Origin: Puia dinghuensis
GTDB lineage: Bacteria; Bacteroidota; Bacteroidia; Chitinophagales; Chitinophagaceae
Direction: 5' to 3'
Assembly (NCBI RefSeq): GCF_014642875.1
Contig: NZ_BMJC01000004.1
Location: 544,070-608,069 of the forward strand
DNA length: 64,000 nt
The notes under the pieces were generated by a model. The model was given only the letters and a program-made list of their open reading frames with translations, had not been told where the DNA came from and did not search any database. Positions within the stretch are counted from its first letter, which is position 1. Each line of letters begins with the position of its first letter. Below, piece by piece: positions 33,048 through 43,911 of this stretch. A program made the translations under genes and the position numbers.

Positions 33048-35807
33048 TTATATGTCATATTCTAACGACGGCCGCAGCCATCTTTCCACTTCTGCAAGCG
33101 GCATCCCTTTGCGGGCCGCATAATCCACAACCTGGTCTTTTTCAATCTTTCCCACCCCAAAGTATTTGCTTTCGGGATGCGCAAAATACCAGCCGCTCAC
33201 CGAAGAAGCAGGATACATCGCCAGGGATTCCGTCAGCACTGTGCCGGTCTGTTTGGTAGCATCCAGCATGGCGAACAGCTTTCTTTTCTCCGTATGATCG
33301 GGACAGGCAGGATAACCCGGTGCGGGCCGGATACCGAGGTATTTTTCCTGGATGAGCTCATCGTTGCTGAGATGCTCTTCGCACGCATAACCCCAGTATT
33401 CTTTCCGCACCTTTTCATGCAGCAGCTCGGTAAACGCTTCCGCAAGCCTGTCCGCCAGCGCCTGCAGCGTGATCTTGTTATAGTCGTCGAATGCAGCCTG
33501 AAAGCGCTGGATATGCGGCTCGATGCCTTCGATGCTGACGACAAAGGCGCCGATATGATCTGTCTTGCCGGTCGTGGCCGGAGCGATAAAGTCGGCTAGG
33601 GAGATATTCGGCTGACCCGGGGCCTTTTTGATCTGCTGCCGCAGGCTTTCGAGATGCACCACGCCATCCGCCGGCAAGCCTGCTCCCTCGGTCGACGCCC
33701 CACCGCCATCCGCTGCGGCCCCCGTCTGCACCACTATCGTATCCTTCCCGTTCGAATTGGCCGGCCAGAACCCGATGACGGCTCGTGGCTTCAGCCATTT
33801 CTCGCGAACAATTTGCCCCAGCAGCTGTTGCGCATCGTTATAAAGCCTGGTAGCCTCTGCGCCAACGGTCGCGTCGGTGAGTATCTGCGGGAACTTCCCA
33901 TGCAGTTCCCAGGCGATGAAGAAGGGACCCCAATCGATATACTCCACTATCTCGGCAAGGTCATAACCGTCGAAAACCTTGGTTCCGATAAACTTGGGGG
34001 TCACCGGCTGGAAAGCGTTCCAGTCGATGGCGACCTTGTTCTCCTGCGCCTGGCCAAAGGACAGGTATTGCTTGACACTTCTCTTGTTGCTAAAGTCCTC
34101 TTTCAGCTTCTTGTATTCGGAAGAGATCGTTTGCAGAAACTCCGGTTTCTGTTCGGCGTTGAGCAGCGAGCCGACCACCGTGACACTGCGGGAAGCATCC
34201 AGTACATGTACTACCCCCCGGTCGAATTCCGGGGCGATCTTTACTGCGGTATGCATCCGTGAGGTCGTCGCCCCGCCGATAAGCAGGGGGATCCCGAACT
34301 CCTGCCGCTTCATCTCCCGGGCCACATGCACCATTTCATCGAGGGATGGAGTGATCAGACCGCTAAGTCCGATAACGTCCACTTTTTCTTTTTTAGCCGT
34401 CTCCAATATCTTATCCGCCGGCACCATCACTCCAAGATCGATGACGTCATAGCCATTACAACCCAACACAACACCGACGATGTTCTTGCCGATATCATGG
34501 ACATCCCCTTTGACGGTAGCAAGAAGTATCTTGGCGGCGCCCGCGGGCTCCGATCCATTCGTATCGCCCGCCTTCTTCCGTTCTTCCTTTTCCAGTTCGA
34601 TATAGGGGGTGAGCACGGCCACCGATTTCTTCATGACCCGGGCGCTCTTCACCACCTGCGGCAGGAACATCTTCCCGCTGCCGAATAAGTCTCCAACGAC
34701 GTCCATGCCGGCCATCAACGGACCTTCTATCACATCCAGCGGCTTCGGGTATTTCTGCCGGGCTTCTTCCGTGTCGGCATCGATATAGTCGGTGATGCCG
34801 TTGACGAGCGCATGTTTCAGCCGCTCTTCTACCGTACCCCGGCGCCAGGCCTCGTCTTTCACCTCTTCCTTCCCTTTCGCCTTTACGGTCTCGGCAAAAG
34901 CCAGCAGCTTGTCGGTAGCATCCGGATGGCGGTTGAGAATAACATCCTCGCACAGCTGACGCAGCTGCGGTTCAATCTCGTCATAGACCACCAGCTGTCC
35001 GGCATTGACGATACCCATGTCCATGCCCGCCTTGATGGCGTAGTACAGGAATACGCTGTGCATCGCTTCCCTCACAGGCTCGTTGCCACGGAAGGAGAAA
35101 GAGATGTTGCTGACGCCGCCGCTAATCCGCGTTAACGGCATCTTTTGCTTTATTTCCTTAATTGCTTCGATGAAATCGACCGCATAATTGTTATGTTCTT
35201 CGATGCCCGTGGCAATAGCAAAGATGTTCGGATCGAAAATAATGTCCTCCGGCGCGAAGCCCACCCGCTCGGTCAGTATCTTGTAAGCCCGCGCGCTGAT
35301 ATCCACCTTTTTTCGCAGCGTGTCGGCCTGTCCACTCTCATCAAAGGCCATGACGATCACCGCCGCGCCATAGCTCCGGCAGATGATGGCCTGTTCGATG
35401 AATTTCTCTTCTCCTTCTTTCAAAGAGATGGAGTTGACGATACATTTCCCCTGTACGCATTTCAGCCCCGCCTCGATGATCGAAAATTTCGAGGAGTCGA
35501 TCATTATCGGGATCTTGGCGATATCCGGTTCAGCCTGCAGCAGATTGAGAAAGGTCTGCATGGCCTTCTCTCCATCCAGCAGGGCATCGTCCATGTTTAC
35601 GTCCAGTATCTGGGCTCCGTTCTCTACCTGTTGCCGGGCGACGCTAAGCGCTTCTTCATACTGGTTGTCCCTGACAAGTCGGGCAAACTTCTTACTGCCG
35701 GTGACATTGGTGCGTTCGCCAATATTGACGAAGTTCGTCAGGGGACGTAAGACAAGAGGTTCAAGACCGGAAAGTCGTAAAAAGGGTTTTATAGTAGCGG
35801 TGGACAT
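33048..35807 (-). CDS. metH: Methionine synthase, folate/cobalamin/activation subunit
   Basis: C-terminal part of cobalamin-dependent methionine synthase as a separate 919-residue protein: methyltetrahydrofolate-binding barrel (about 10-270, [19 protein letters not shown]), cobalamin cap (about 320-410), B12 domain with DVHDIGKN where His437 coordinates cobalt, and the AdoMet reactivation domain (about 590-919, [33 protein letters not shown]). The homocysteine-binding domain is encoded by the gene just upstream, 18 bp away, so the holoenzyme would be a two-protein complex. Confidence 0.96.
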   Translation of the reverse strand: MSTATIKPFLRLSGLEPLVLRPLTNFVNIGERTNVTGSKKFARLVRDNQYEEALSVARQQVENGAQILDVNMDDALLDGEKAMQTFLNLLQAEPDIAKIPIMIDSSKFSIIEAGLKCVQGKCIVNSISLKEGEEKFIEQAIICRSYGAAVIVMAFDESGQADTLRKKVDISARAYKILTERVGFAPEDIIFDPNIFAIATGIEEHNNYAVDFIEAIKEIKQKMPLTRISGGVSNISFSFRGNEPVREAMHSVFLYYAIKAGMDMGIVNAGQLVVYDEIEPQLRQLCEDVILNRHPDATDKLLAFAETVKAKGKEEVKDEAWRRGTVEERLKHALVNGITDYIDADTEEARQKYPKPLDVIEGPLMAGMDVVGDLFGSGKMFLPQVVKSARVMKKSVAVLTPYIELEKEERKKAGDTNGSEPAGAAKILLATVKGDVHDIGKNIVGVVLGCNGYDVIDLGVMVPADKILETAKKEKVDVIGLSGLITPSLDEMVHVAREMKRQEFGIPLLIGGATTSRMHTAVKIAPEFDRGVVHVLDASRSVTVVGSLLNAEQKPEFLQTISSEYKKLKEDFSNKRSVKQYLSFGQAQENKVAIDWNAFQPVTPKFIGTKVFDGYDLAEIVEYIDWGPFFIAWELHGKFPQILTDATVGAEATRLYNDAQQLLGQIVREKWLKPRAVIGFWPANSNGKDTIVVQTGAAADGGGASTEGAGLPADGVVHLESLRQQIKKAPGQPNISLADFIAPATTGKTDHIGAFVVSIEGIEPHIQRFQAAFDDYNKITLQALADRLAEAFTELLHEKVRKEYWGYACEEHLSNDELIQEKYLGIRPAPGYPACPDHTEKRKLFAMLDATKQTGTVLTESLAMYPASSVSGWYFAHPESKYFGVGKIEKDQVVDYAARKGMPLAEVERWLRPSLEYDI

Positions 35808-35825
35808 CTTTTTATTTAAATGCTT

Positions 35826-36857
35826 TTAAACCAATTCTTTTTCTACAACCGGCAACCGCCGGGGTTTAATCGTCGCCACGTGCTGCGCAATATGCCGGAT
35901 ATGATCCGGTGTCGTTCCGCAACAGCCGCCAACGATATTGACAAATCCCTTCTCGGCCCATTCCTCGATAAAATGTGCCGTCTGCTCGGGCTGTTCATCA
36001 TATTCACCCATTGCGTTGGGCAGGCCGGCGTTGGGATAGGCCGAGGTGAAGCAGGCCGCTATCTGGCTCAGCTCTTCTACATGGCTCCGCATCTCCTGCG
36101 CGCCCAGAGCGCAATTAAGACCGATACTCAACGGTCGCGCATGCATGACGGAAACATAAAAAGCTTCAAGGGTCTGCCCGCTTAGCGTACGTCCACTGGC
36201 GTCCGTGATCGTCCCGCTGATGGATATCGGGAGTTCGGGCTGATGAGTGTCGCGGAAATATTTTTTAATAGCGAAGATGGCTGCCTTGGCGTTCAGCGTG
36301 TCGAAGATGGTCTCGATCAGCAGAAGATCGACACCCCCTTCCACCAGTCCTTTTACCTGCTCGTAATAGGCTGCCGCCACCTCGTCAAAGGTCACCGCCC
36401 TGAACCCGGGGTTGTTGACATCGGGGGAAAGGGAGAGTGTCTTGCTCATGGGACCGATGGCGCCGGCCACAAACCGGGGCTTGGCAGGATCTTTTGCCGT
36501 ATAGTCCGCCGCCGCCTTCCTGGCGATACGGGCAGCCGCCACGTTGATCTCGTAGGCCAGCTCTTCCATATGGTAGTCGGCCATGCTTATCGCCTGGGAG
36601 TTGAACGTATTGGTCTCGATGATATCGGCGCCTGCTTCCAGGTATTGCCGGTGGATGCCTTCGATGATAGCTGGTTGGGTCAGGCATAACAGATCGTTAT
36701 TACCTTTCACATCGGAAGGCCAGTCCTTAAACCGCTCGCCGCGATAGTCTTTCTCTTCTAATTTGTGGCGTTGGATCATGGTGCCCATGGCCCCGTCGAT
36801 GATGAGGATGCGTTCTTTCAGCGCTTCCTCCAGCTTTTTGCGTGTTGTAGTCTCCAT
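35826..36857 (-). CDS. metH: Methionine synthase, homocysteine S-methyltransferase subunit
   Basis: N-terminal module of MetH as a stand-alone 343-residue barrel that binds homocysteine through zinc. Motifs: [17 protein letters not shown], the first zinc cysteine in GLNCALGA and the pair in [15 protein letters not shown] 36857 has GGAGG about 9 bp upstream; an in-frame ATG at 36881 would lie before that site and is less likely. First gene of the metH operon. Confidence 0.94.
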   Translation of the reverse strand: METTTRKKLEEALKERILIIDGAMGTMIQRHKLEEKDYRGERFKDWPSDVKGNNDLLCLTQPAIIEGIHRQYLEAGADIIETNTFNSQAISMADYHMEELAYEINVAAARIARKAAADYTAKDPAKPRFVAGAIGPMSKTLSLSPDVNNPGFRAVTFDEVAAAYYEQVKGLVEGGVDLLLIETIFDTLNAKAAIFAIKKYFRDTHQPELPISISGTITDASGRTLSGQTLEAFYVSVMHARPLSIGLNCALGAQEMRSHVEELSQIAACFTSAYPNAGLPNAMGEYDEQPEQTAHFIEEWAEKGFVNIVGGCCGTTPDHIRHIAQHVATIKPRRLPVVEKELV

Positions 36858-36978
36858 GTGTTTTTCCTCCGATAGAACCATAAACGAAGGAAATAGCCAT
36901 AAAAGGTGGGATATTTCAGCCGTTTATTAGTTCAGTTTTTAAACAGGCCGAACAATAAACAAATCCGCCTGTAGAAAG

Positions 36979-37008
36979 CAAATTTATGTAAAATATTTGT
37001 ATTCACAA
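36979..37008 (-). promoter_or_regulatory. Promoter of the metH operon
   Basis: Minus strand TTG (37008-37006), 19-nt spacer, TAAATTTG (36986-36979). This gives a leader of about 115 nt before ATG 36857. No cobalamin or SAM riboswitch core could be recognised by eye in that leader. Confidence 0.65.
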
Positions 37009-37064
37009 TGTCATCCACCCGACTCTCTCGCCGTGCCCCGGCTATCCCGCCCCGCGACGAAGCC

Positions 37065-37685
37065 CTATCCCCCCGTCCGGTAACTCTCCACCGGCATCCG
37101 GTTGGTGATGCTTCGCGCCAGTGTCATCTCATCGGCATATTCCAGCTCTCCGCCAAAGGCGATACCCCGGGCAATGGTCGTGATACGGACATTGGCATCC
37201 TGCAGCTTCTTCTGAATATAATAGATGGTAGTATCCCCCTGGATGTTGGGGTTTAAGGCAAAGATCAGCTCCTGGGTATGCTCTTTACGCACCCGCGAGA
37301 CAAGCGTCTCGATATTCAACTGATCGGGACCTATTCCATCCAGCGGGGAGATGATCCCCCCGAGTACATGGTAAACCCCACTATATTGTTGCGTGCTTTC
37401 GATGGCAATCACCTCCCGCAGGCTTTCTACGACACAGATCAGCTCGTGTTTCCGCATCGAATTTGCACAGATGGAGCAGATGTCGGCATCGGCAACATTG
37501 TGGCAGCGCTGGCAGAACTTGATCTCGTTGCGCATCCGGATCATCGTCTCCCCAAACCCCTGCACGGCGCTGTTTTCTGCCTTGAGTAAATGCAGCACCA
37601 GCCGTAGGGCCGTCTTTTTCCCGATGCCCGGCAATTTGGCGAATTCATTCACCGCCTGTTCCAGTAAGGACGAAGAAAATTGCAT
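37065..37685 (-). CDS. recR: Recombination protein RecR
   Basis: RecFOR-pathway protein that loads RecA at gaps, forming a ring around DNA. 206 residues from Met 37685 (ORF opens 5 codons earlier). Helix-hairpin-helix (FAKLPGIGKKTALRLVLHLL), zinc finger (CQRCHNVADADICSIC), Toprim domain (ICVVESLREVIAIES, PLDGIGPDQLNI) and the Walker-like C-terminus (ARGIAFGGELEYADEMTLARS in pieces). Complete. Confidence 0.96.
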   Translation of the reverse strand: MQFSSSLLEQAVNEFAKLPGIGKKTALRLVLHLLKAENSAVQGFGETMIRMRNEIKFCQRCHNVADADICSICANSMRKHELICVVESLREVIAIESTQQYSGVYHVLGGIISPLDGIGPDQLNIETLVSRVRKEHTQELIFALNPNIQGDTTIYYIQKKLQDANVRITTIARGIAFGGELEYADEMTLARSITNRMPVESYRTGG

Positions 37686-37710
37686 CCTGTAAAGGTACAA
37701 GGAATCAACG

Positions 37711-39159
37711 TCACAACGTTATATCCTGATCATTATCCCAGTTGGCCTTGACATTCAATTTTTTCCGGATAGTGGTCACTTTTTCCGGCTGCCTTTTGTT
37801 CTTGCCAAAGAATACCCCATGGTCCCAGATCATGTTGCGATTGGTATCATAAAGGATCCGCAGCTCATACTCGCCCGGGGGGAACAGTATCCGCCTCACC
37901 TCCCGCCGGGTATTAAAAGGTATAGTATACTTGATCTTATCCCCCTGGACAAACAGAAGGACGGGATGCAGTGACATGTCCAGATTCAGCACTCTGATCC
38001 GAATCTCCCCATAGTCGATATCCTTCTTTGTCTTGAAACTGACCGTATCGTCCTTTAGAAGCTTTCTACCGATGGAATCCTGACCGAATGTCCTGGGAAA
38101 GATAAGATGGTATTTGGTGTCCGTAGGCCAGGCATAATAAAGAGCGAACGTCTTGTTGGTGCTGTCACGGACATAGCGGTATTGCCGGGCATCGATATCG
38201 TGGAAATTCTCATCCGTAAACCTTACCTGGGTGGAATCGAATACTTTCAGCCCCGAAGAAAAGGTGATCCGGAAGGTATCGAGCACGTCGAATACGTTGC
38301 CGCTCGCATTGATGTTTACCTGAAGCCGCCTGTCGCTCTCCTTGTTGAGTCTTTTGGGTGGCGCTGGTTTTGCCCCGGTCCCGCCGCCCGCCGTGGTGGC
38401 CTTCTTCGTTGTGTCGAAGCCCTCCACATAAGCATAAAGCGTCTCGGACGGCGTGCTCATACCGATGCTGACGGGGGCGTCGGCAAAAGCAAACAGCTGG
38501 GCCTTTGAAAGATATTTATGCGACCCGCCTTCGTCCTTCATAGCGTACAGCGCATATGTTCCGGGCTTGACATACCGGAAATGAAACCTGCCTGCGCTGT
38601 CGCATTTGGCGATATACCGGGGCCGGTTCTTGACAACAGCCGAATCGTATAGACTGTCCTGAAGCACCGCAATAAGCGTACTGTCCGCCTTGCCCGTATT
38701 GGCCACCACTACATTCCCTGTAAAATCTCCCCTGTCGATGGCAGCTCCCGTAGAAAAGACATACGTGAAGTTGCGGAGGATATTCCCTTCATTCACGTCT
38801 TTGATACCCTTTCCAAAGAACAGGGCGTACGTGGTGTTATCCTGCAAAGTGTCCTTAATCCTCACCGTCACGGTGCGCAGCTTTGTATCTACGATGGGAT
38901 CGATCTTTGGCACCGGCGAAACCAGTAATTCGTTGCGGATATCCTTGCCATCGATGTATTCGTCAAAATTGAAGATGATCTTTGTTCCGGTGAAATTTTT
39001 GGCGGAATCCTTCGGGACGGCGGAGACCAGGCGCGGCGGGATCGTGTCCTTGGGGCCGCCGGTGGGAGGTACGATATTGGCGCAGCCGGAAGGGGCGATC
39101 GAACCGATAAGAAGCAGGGAAAACAGTATAAGGGAAAACAGACCGTTCTTGATCTTCAT
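37711..39159 (-). CDS. Ig-like (Big_5) domain lipoprotein
   Basis: A 482-residue exported lipoprotein: signal ending IAPSGC (Cys26), then NIVPPTGGPKDTIPPRLVSA, an N-terminal Big_5-type Ig-like domain (about 35-135, with NTTYALFFGKGIKDVNEGN), a carboxypeptidase-regulatory-like segment (about 170-220, DSAGRFHFRYVKPGTYALYA) and a C-terminal beta domain ending in a short basic tail. Common cell-surface protein type of Bacteroidota; ligand unknown. 10 bp separate it from recR. Confidence 0.85.
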   Translation of the reverse strand: MKIKNGLFSLILFSLLLIGSIAPSGCANIVPPTGGPKDTIPPRLVSAVPKDSAKNFTGTKIIFNFDEYIDGKDIRNELLVSPVPKIDPIVDTKLRTVTVRIKDTLQDNTTYALFFGKGIKDVNEGNILRNFTYVFSTGAAIDRGDFTGNVVVANTGKADSTLIAVLQDSLYDSAVVKNRPRYIAKCDSAGRFHFRYVKPGTYALYAMKDEGGSHKYLSKAQLFAFADAPVSIGMSTPSETLYAYVEGFDTTKKATTAGGGTGAKPAPPKRLNKESDRRLQVNINASGNVFDVLDTFRITFSSGLKVFDSTQVRFTDENFHDIDARQYRYVRDSTNKTFALYYAWPTDTKYHLIFPRTFGQDSIGRKLLKDDTVSFKTKKDIDYGEIRIRVLNLDMSLHPVLLFVQGDKIKYTIPFNTRREVRRILFPPGEYELRILYDTNRNMIWDHGVFFGKNKRQPEKVTTIRKKLNVKANWDNDQDITL

Positions 39160-39201
39160 TCTGCAAACATAGTGGGTTTACCTTGTAACAAAACGTTATT
39201 A

Positions 39202-42200
39202 TTAATCCTCTTCTTCCTCCCCGATCTCATGTAAAGCGACAGCTAAATTATTGGTCTTCACAAAATTGCACCAGTGGCAGTCGGGCTTGCCGCAACCCGT
39301 GTAGAACTCACGGCGCTGAATCTTCTCCCAGGTCTGCATAATCTGTTGCGTGACGGTGGTGATATCCTCCGGGGTGATGACGATCTTCACTTTCCGGTAT
39401 TCCTTTTTCTTGTCGGGCTCCACAAAATCGAACTCTGTACTGGCCACCTTCCAGTCTTTTTGCTCATAGCTATCGACCAGTATCTTATAAAAGACGCCTT
39501 GCCGCCAGTAATCCCCTCCGTTAGGGTCCTTGGCGCTGGGCGGTTTCAACTTGTCTGTGGCCTTATCCACGTCCCCCGTCTTATAGTCGACAACGTTCAC
39601 CTCCTTACCCTGGAATTCCAGTTTGTCCAGCTTGCCCTTTAGCGGCACTCCCCTGACAATGACGTTGCGGATATTCCTCTCCACCGAAACGACCTTATTC
39701 CACGAATGGAGGTATTTATCATAATAATTGGCCAGCACCTCGAGCCCATATTCCATCCGCCGGGCAAACGCTTCTTTTGTAAAGATCTCCCGGTGACGGC
39801 GCATATACCATTCAAAATCTGTCAGCATCTCCAGTTTGGAGGGGAATTGCTCCGCGACATGCTGTTTCATCTTCTCGAAGAGCCGCTGCAGGGCAAAGTG
39901 CACGGCGCTGCCAAACTCCGTGGCCTCATTCTTGGGGGAAGGGATGCGGATGAGGTTGCGATAATAGAATTCCAGCGGGCAATTCAGATAATTGTTTAGC
40001 GCCGTCACATTCATGACAAACTTTTCCAATAACCTGCTGATCAGATCATCCTCTCCCGCTTCTATCTGCGGAGCGATGGCATCGCTAAAGGGTAAGGCGT
40101 CGAAATCCGCCTGCTCATCGGCCGGAATGATCACCTTTTCAAAGGCCAGGGTTTGGCTGTCCATAATCTCGGCAAGGAAAACGGAGGGCTCCAGTTCTTT
40201 GCCATCGTCCCGGTAACGGGAATAGGAAATAGTCAGATGCTGCTCCACCCTTGTCAGGGCCACATAAAAAAGACGCCGCAGTTCCTCATCTCCGTTGGCC
40301 CCACCCCCCGTCATAGTAGTAAACAGCGTGTCCGGGTATTTATAGCCGGTACCCGGCCGCCGTTTCTTTTCCCAGGTGGAGGCGTTGGCGCCGGCAAAGA
40401 ATACATATTCGAATTCCAGCCCCTTGGAGCCATGGGCGGTGAGCAGGTTGACGGCCTGCTCGCTACCGGAGACTTTCACCAGGGGGAGGGTAAGATCATT
40501 GTCCTTCATCAGATCGATCACCTGGATCAGCTGCTCCAGGGTAAGATCCGGATTCCGCCGGGTCTCTTCCTTGACAAAATCGAACAGCGCCGTTAGCACC
40601 TGCATCTGGCCTACCTTATCCGGTGAGGAAAGGACAGCCTTCAGGATGCCGGTTTCGCGGATGCAGTTCTCGAACAGCGTCTGAAGGGTAACATTCGCCA
40701 CATCAGCCACCAGTTTTTCGATGACCCGGCTTGCTTTTGTAAGCCCTTCAGGCAGCCCTGCATCAAAGAGATCGCGGGCGGGCCGGTTGGCCTTTTCATA
40801 CAGCAACCGCCGGATAGAAGTCCGCTGATCGCCAAATTGCCGGTCGGCCACTTCAATGGATAGTTTGGCGATCTCCATCGGGGCGACACCCCAGAATTGA
40901 AAATGTAGCATCTCGAACAGCATCTCATCACCCCCATATGGGGTATCATGCTCGGCCGCGAGATACCGGAGCATCAGCAGTATCTGCTGTGCCAGCGGAA
41001 CAGTCAGCAGATCGATATTACGTTTACTATAGACCGGGATATTCTTCAGTTGAAAGAAGCGCGCCAACTCCTCCCCGTACTTGTTCTCCTTATAGATGAC
41101 GGCGATGTGGCCGGGTGCAACTCCATTGGCGATGAGATTTTCCACCTGCAGCGTAATACCCGTCATCTCCTGCCGGGGACTCAGGTATTCAAGCAGCCTT
41201 GCCGGATGTTGCAGCTTGCCCGTGCGGGGATGGCTGGCTATCAGCTGTTTCGAAAGGCCGGGCAGCTGCCGGACAAGGCGTTCTTCGTTCTTCTCTATCA
41301 ACGCCCGGGAGATATCCAGGATGGGCTGGGTGCTCCGGTAGTTATTGGTCAGGACGACGGTGAGCAGGTCTTTTTGATACTGGTGGGCGAAGTCCAGCAT
41401 ATTCTCGACGTTGGCTCCCTGGAAGCGGTAGATGCTTTGATCGTCGTCACCGACCACAAAAACATTGGGCTGCTCCCAATAGGTGATCAGGAGACTCACG
41501 AGCCGGTTCTGCGTCCCGCTGGTATCCTGGTATTCGTCCACCAGGATATACTGATAGCGTTCCTGGTAGGTCAAAAGCAAGGCCTTGTTCCCCTCAAAAG
41601 CCTTGATCACCCAATTGATCATATCGTCGAAGTCATAGCGGTTATGCCGCCGCATCAGCTCCTGGAAATTGTCAAATTCGTTCACGGCGGCTCTCAGCTT
41701 GTTCATCCGTTCTTTTTCCTCTTCGATCTTGTCGGTGCGGACATCACCCTTTTTAAATTCTTTGGTGGCCCTTTTGGCGATATATTCTTCGCGGTTGGGC
41801 AGATCGGCCAGGTACTCCTCTATCTTCCCGTTGATAAAAGCGGGGGTCCAGCCTTCTCTTTTCATCGTGGAGAAGAGGCTTTGCAGGTTGCCCATCTCGT
41901 AATAGACATCCCCACGATAGCGCTTTAAGGGGTGATTCTTTGGGAATCCATCGATCAGCGTCTTGAAAAGCTGTATCCGTTCGAGGTCGGAAATGGCATC
42001 CAGCGCCGTTTTTTCAAACAGGGGGAGGTTATCCTGGATGATATCGTTGCAAAAAGAGTGAAAGGTATGAATGTTCACCTTATAGGCATCCGCCCCGATA
42101 AAGGACAGCAGCCTCCGGCGCATGGCAATGGTGCCGGCATCCGTATAGGTAAGACAGAGAATATTGCTGGGGGTTGCATCTGTTTCCAGCAGGATCTTGC

Positions 42201-42357
42201 CGATGCGCGCCGCCAGGATCTGCGTTTTGCCCGTTCCGGGTCCGGCAATGACCATAACGGGGCCTTCCGTGGTGTCCACAGCCATCCGTTGTTGCTCATT
42301 TAATTTCTGGTATTCCTCCTCGAAATGATGGCGGAGTCTTTCCCGGTTTAGCGACAT
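39202..42357 (-). CDS. UvrD/PcrA-type helicase fused to a RecB-like Fe-S nuclease
   Basis: ATP-dependent SF1A helicase with a C-terminal PD-(D/E)XK nuclease, 1051 residues from Met 42357. Helicase motifs: NEQQRMAVD, Walker A AGPGTGKTQ, VDEYQDTSGTQN (motif II), VGDDDQSIYRFQGA (III), LTAHGSKGLEFEYVFFAG (V) and RRLFYVALTR (VI). Nuclease region: NCPLEFYYRN, GSAVHFALQ, GKLDKLEFQGKEVNVVDYKTG in pieces and a last cysteine trio in CGKPDCHWC, which with the earlier Cys fits an AddB/Cas4-type 4Fe-4S site. Likely DNA repair or end processing. The reading frame opens 21 codons earlier. Confidence 0.92.
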   Translation of the reverse strand: MSLNRERLRHHFEEEYQKLNEQQRMAVDTTEGPVMVIAGPGTGKTQILAARIGKILLETDATPSNILCLTYTDAGTIAMRRRLLSFIGADAYKVNIHTFHSFCNDIIQDNLPLFEKTALDAISDLERIQLFKTLIDGFPKNHPLKRYRGDVYYEMGNLQSLFSTMKREGWTPAFINGKIEEYLADLPNREEYIAKRATKEFKKGDVRTDKIEEEKERMNKLRAAVNEFDNFQELMRRHNRYDFDDMINWVIKAFEGNKALLLTYQERYQYILVDEYQDTSGTQNRLVSLLITYWEQPNVFVVGDDDQSIYRFQGANVENMLDFAHQYQKDLLTVVLTNNYRSTQPILDISRALIEKNEERLVRQLPGLSKQLIASHPRTGKLQHPARLLEYLSPRQEMTGITLQVENLIANGVAPGHIAVIYKENKYGEELARFFQLKNIPVYSKRNIDLLTVPLAQQILLMLRYLAAEHDTPYGGDEMLFEMLHFQFWGVAPMEIAKLSIEVADRQFGDQRTSIRRLLYEKANRPARDLFDAGLPEGLTKASRVIEKLVADVANVTLQTLFENCIRETGILKAVLSSPDKVGQMQVLTALFDFVKEETRRNPDLTLEQLIQVIDLMKDNDLTLPLVKVSGSEQAVNLLTAHGSKGLEFEYVFFAGANASTWEKKRRPGTGYKYPDTLFTTMTGGGANGDEELRRLFYVALTRVEQHLTISYSRYRDDGKELEPSVFLAEIMDSQTLAFEKVIIPADEQADFDALPFSDAIAPQIEAGEDDLISRLLEKFVMNVTALNNYLNCPLEFYYRNLIRIPSPKNEATEFGSAVHFALQRLFEKMKQHVAEQFPSKLEMLTDFEWYMRRHREIFTKEAFARRMEYGLEVLANYYDKYLHSWNKVVSVERNIRNVIVRGVPLKGKLDKLEFQGKEVNVVDYKTGDVDKATDKLKPPSAKDPNGGDYWRQGVFYKILVDSYEQKDWKVASTEFDFVEPDKKKEYRKVKIVITPEDITTVTQQIMQTWEKIQRREFYTGCGKPDCHWCNFVKTNNLAVALHEIGEEEED

Positions 42358-42543
42358 ATTTTCAAAGGTAACGATGTTTCCAATCCCGCAGGGATGGTTC
42401 ATAGGACTAAGTATTTGCACTTAACACCGTATCAAATAGTCTTTATTCGTCGAAAAGAATAAGAATAAATTGGAAAATGTCTTAATATGGGAATAAATTC
42501 GTCGTTTTCACGTTTAGATTCTTATCCTAAGACAAACGCAGTT

Positions 42544-43905
42544 ATGAAAAACCATCATTCCTTTAAGGTCTTTATCGTTGAAGATGATGTCTGGTATGGC
42601 TCTATGCTTCAGCATTATCTCTCCCTCAATCCCGAATATGAGGTCAAACGATTCGAATCCCCCCGCGATTTTTTTGCCGCGCTGCACGAGAACCCCGAAG
42701 TGGTGACTCTCGACTATTCGCTGCCGGACTGTGATGGTGCCGAGGTGTTGAAGAAGATAAAGGAGCACAACCCGGATATTCGGGTCATTGTCATTTCAGG
42801 GCAGGAAGATGTGGCCACTGCTATCAATTTGTTGAAAAACGGAGCCTTCGATTACATTGTAAAGGATGATGACACAAAAGACCGCCTCTGGAACAGCATT
42901 CTGCACCTCCGGGAGATCAGCAGCCTGAAGCAGGAAGTAGAAACGCTGAAAAGCCAGGTGGGCCGGAAATATGATTTCTCGCAGATGATCCTGGGGAAGA
43001 GCGATCAGATCCAGAAGGTCTTCTCCATGATCGAAAAGGCTTCCAAAACGAATATCACCGTTTCCATCACCGGCGAGACCGGATCGGGTAAGGAAATGAT
43101 TGCCAAGGCGATACACTATAATTCCGAACGCCATAAGATGCCCTTTGTGGCCGTCAACGTGGCCGCCATTCCCAGAGATCTGATCGAGAGCGAGCTTTTC
43201 GGTCATGAAAAAGGAGCCTTTACGGGAGCGGTCACCCGGCGGATCGGAAAATTCGAAGAGGCGGACAAGGGCACTCTCTTCCTTGACGAGATCGGGGAGT
43301 TGGACATCAACCTGCAGGCAAAGCTGCTGCGCGTGCTCCAGGAGAAGGAGATCACTCGCATCGGGAGTAATGGCGTGACCAAGATCGATGCCCGGATCAT
43401 CGTGGCTACCCATAAAAACCTGTTGGAAGAGGTAAAAAACAAGAATTTCCGTGAAGACCTATACTACCGGTTGATCGGTCTGCCAATCTCCCTGCCGCCT
43501 TTACGGGAAAGGGGGAACGACATCCTTATCCTTTCCAAGCATTTTATCGACGGGTTCTGCAAGGAGAACAAGCTGGATAAGCGGACCCTTTCCCCGGAAG
43601 CGCAGCAGAAACTGTTGCAATATCCTTTTCCGGGCAATGTGCGGGAATTGAAGTCCGTTGTCGAACTGGCTGTCGTCATGGCGGATGAAGAGATGATCCA
43701 GGCCGAACACATCACCCTAAACACTTCGGCAAGCATCGCCGATCTATTGAATAAGGAAATGACTCTTAAGGAGTTTGAGATACAGATCCTGCAGCATTAT
43801 CTGGATAAATATGAAAAGGATGTGCTGCTTGTGGCTAAAAAGCTGGATGTCGGTAAGTCTACCCTTTATCGAATGATCCAGAACGGCGATCTGAAGATGA
43901 AATAA
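42544..43905 (+). CDS. Sigma-54-dependent response regulator (NtrC type)
   Basis: Response regulator and enhancer-binding protein, 453 residues from ATG 42544 (ORF opens 19 codons earlier). Receiver domain (3-120) with phospho-acceptor Asp57 in TLDYSLPD, AAA+ domain (about 150-385) with Walker A GETGSGKE, the sigma-54-contact loop GAFTGAV and LFLDEIGELD, and a Fis-type helix-turn-helix at the C-terminus (KEFEIQILQHYLDKYEKDVLLVAKKLDVGKSTLYRMI in pieces). Followed 6 bp later by a hybrid kinase, its probable partner. Confidence 0.95.
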   Translation: MKNHHSFKVFIVEDDVWYGSMLQHYLSLNPEYEVKRFESPRDFFAALHENPEVVTLDYSLPDCDGAEVLKKIKEHNPDIRVIVISGQEDVATAINLLKNGAFDYIVKDDDTKDRLWNSILHLREISSLKQEVETLKSQVGRKYDFSQMILGKSDQIQKVFSMIEKASKTNITVSITGETGSGKEMIAKAIHYNSERHKMPFVAVNVAAIPRDLIESELFGHEKGAFTGAVTRRIGKFEEADKGTLFLDEIGELDINLQAKLLRVLQEKEITRIGSNGVTKIDARIIVATHKNLLEEVKNKNFREDLYYRLIGLPISLPPLRERGNDILILSKHFIDGFCKENKLDKRTLSPEAQQKLLQYPFPGNVRELKSVVELAVVMADEEMIQAEHITLNTSASIADLLNKEMTLKEFEIQILQHYLDKYEKDVLLVAKKLDVGKSTLYRMIQNGDLKMK

Positions 43906-43911
43906 ACGGCT

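Noticed and set aside
36858-36978. Possible cobalamin or SAM riboswitch before metH
   Set aside because: No B12-box or SAM-aptamer core could be found by eye in the leader; only a promoter and a GGAGG site are visible.
40948-41928. 326-codon frame antisense to the helicase
   Set aside because: Shadow of the conserved helicase motifs on the other strand; no protein-like features.
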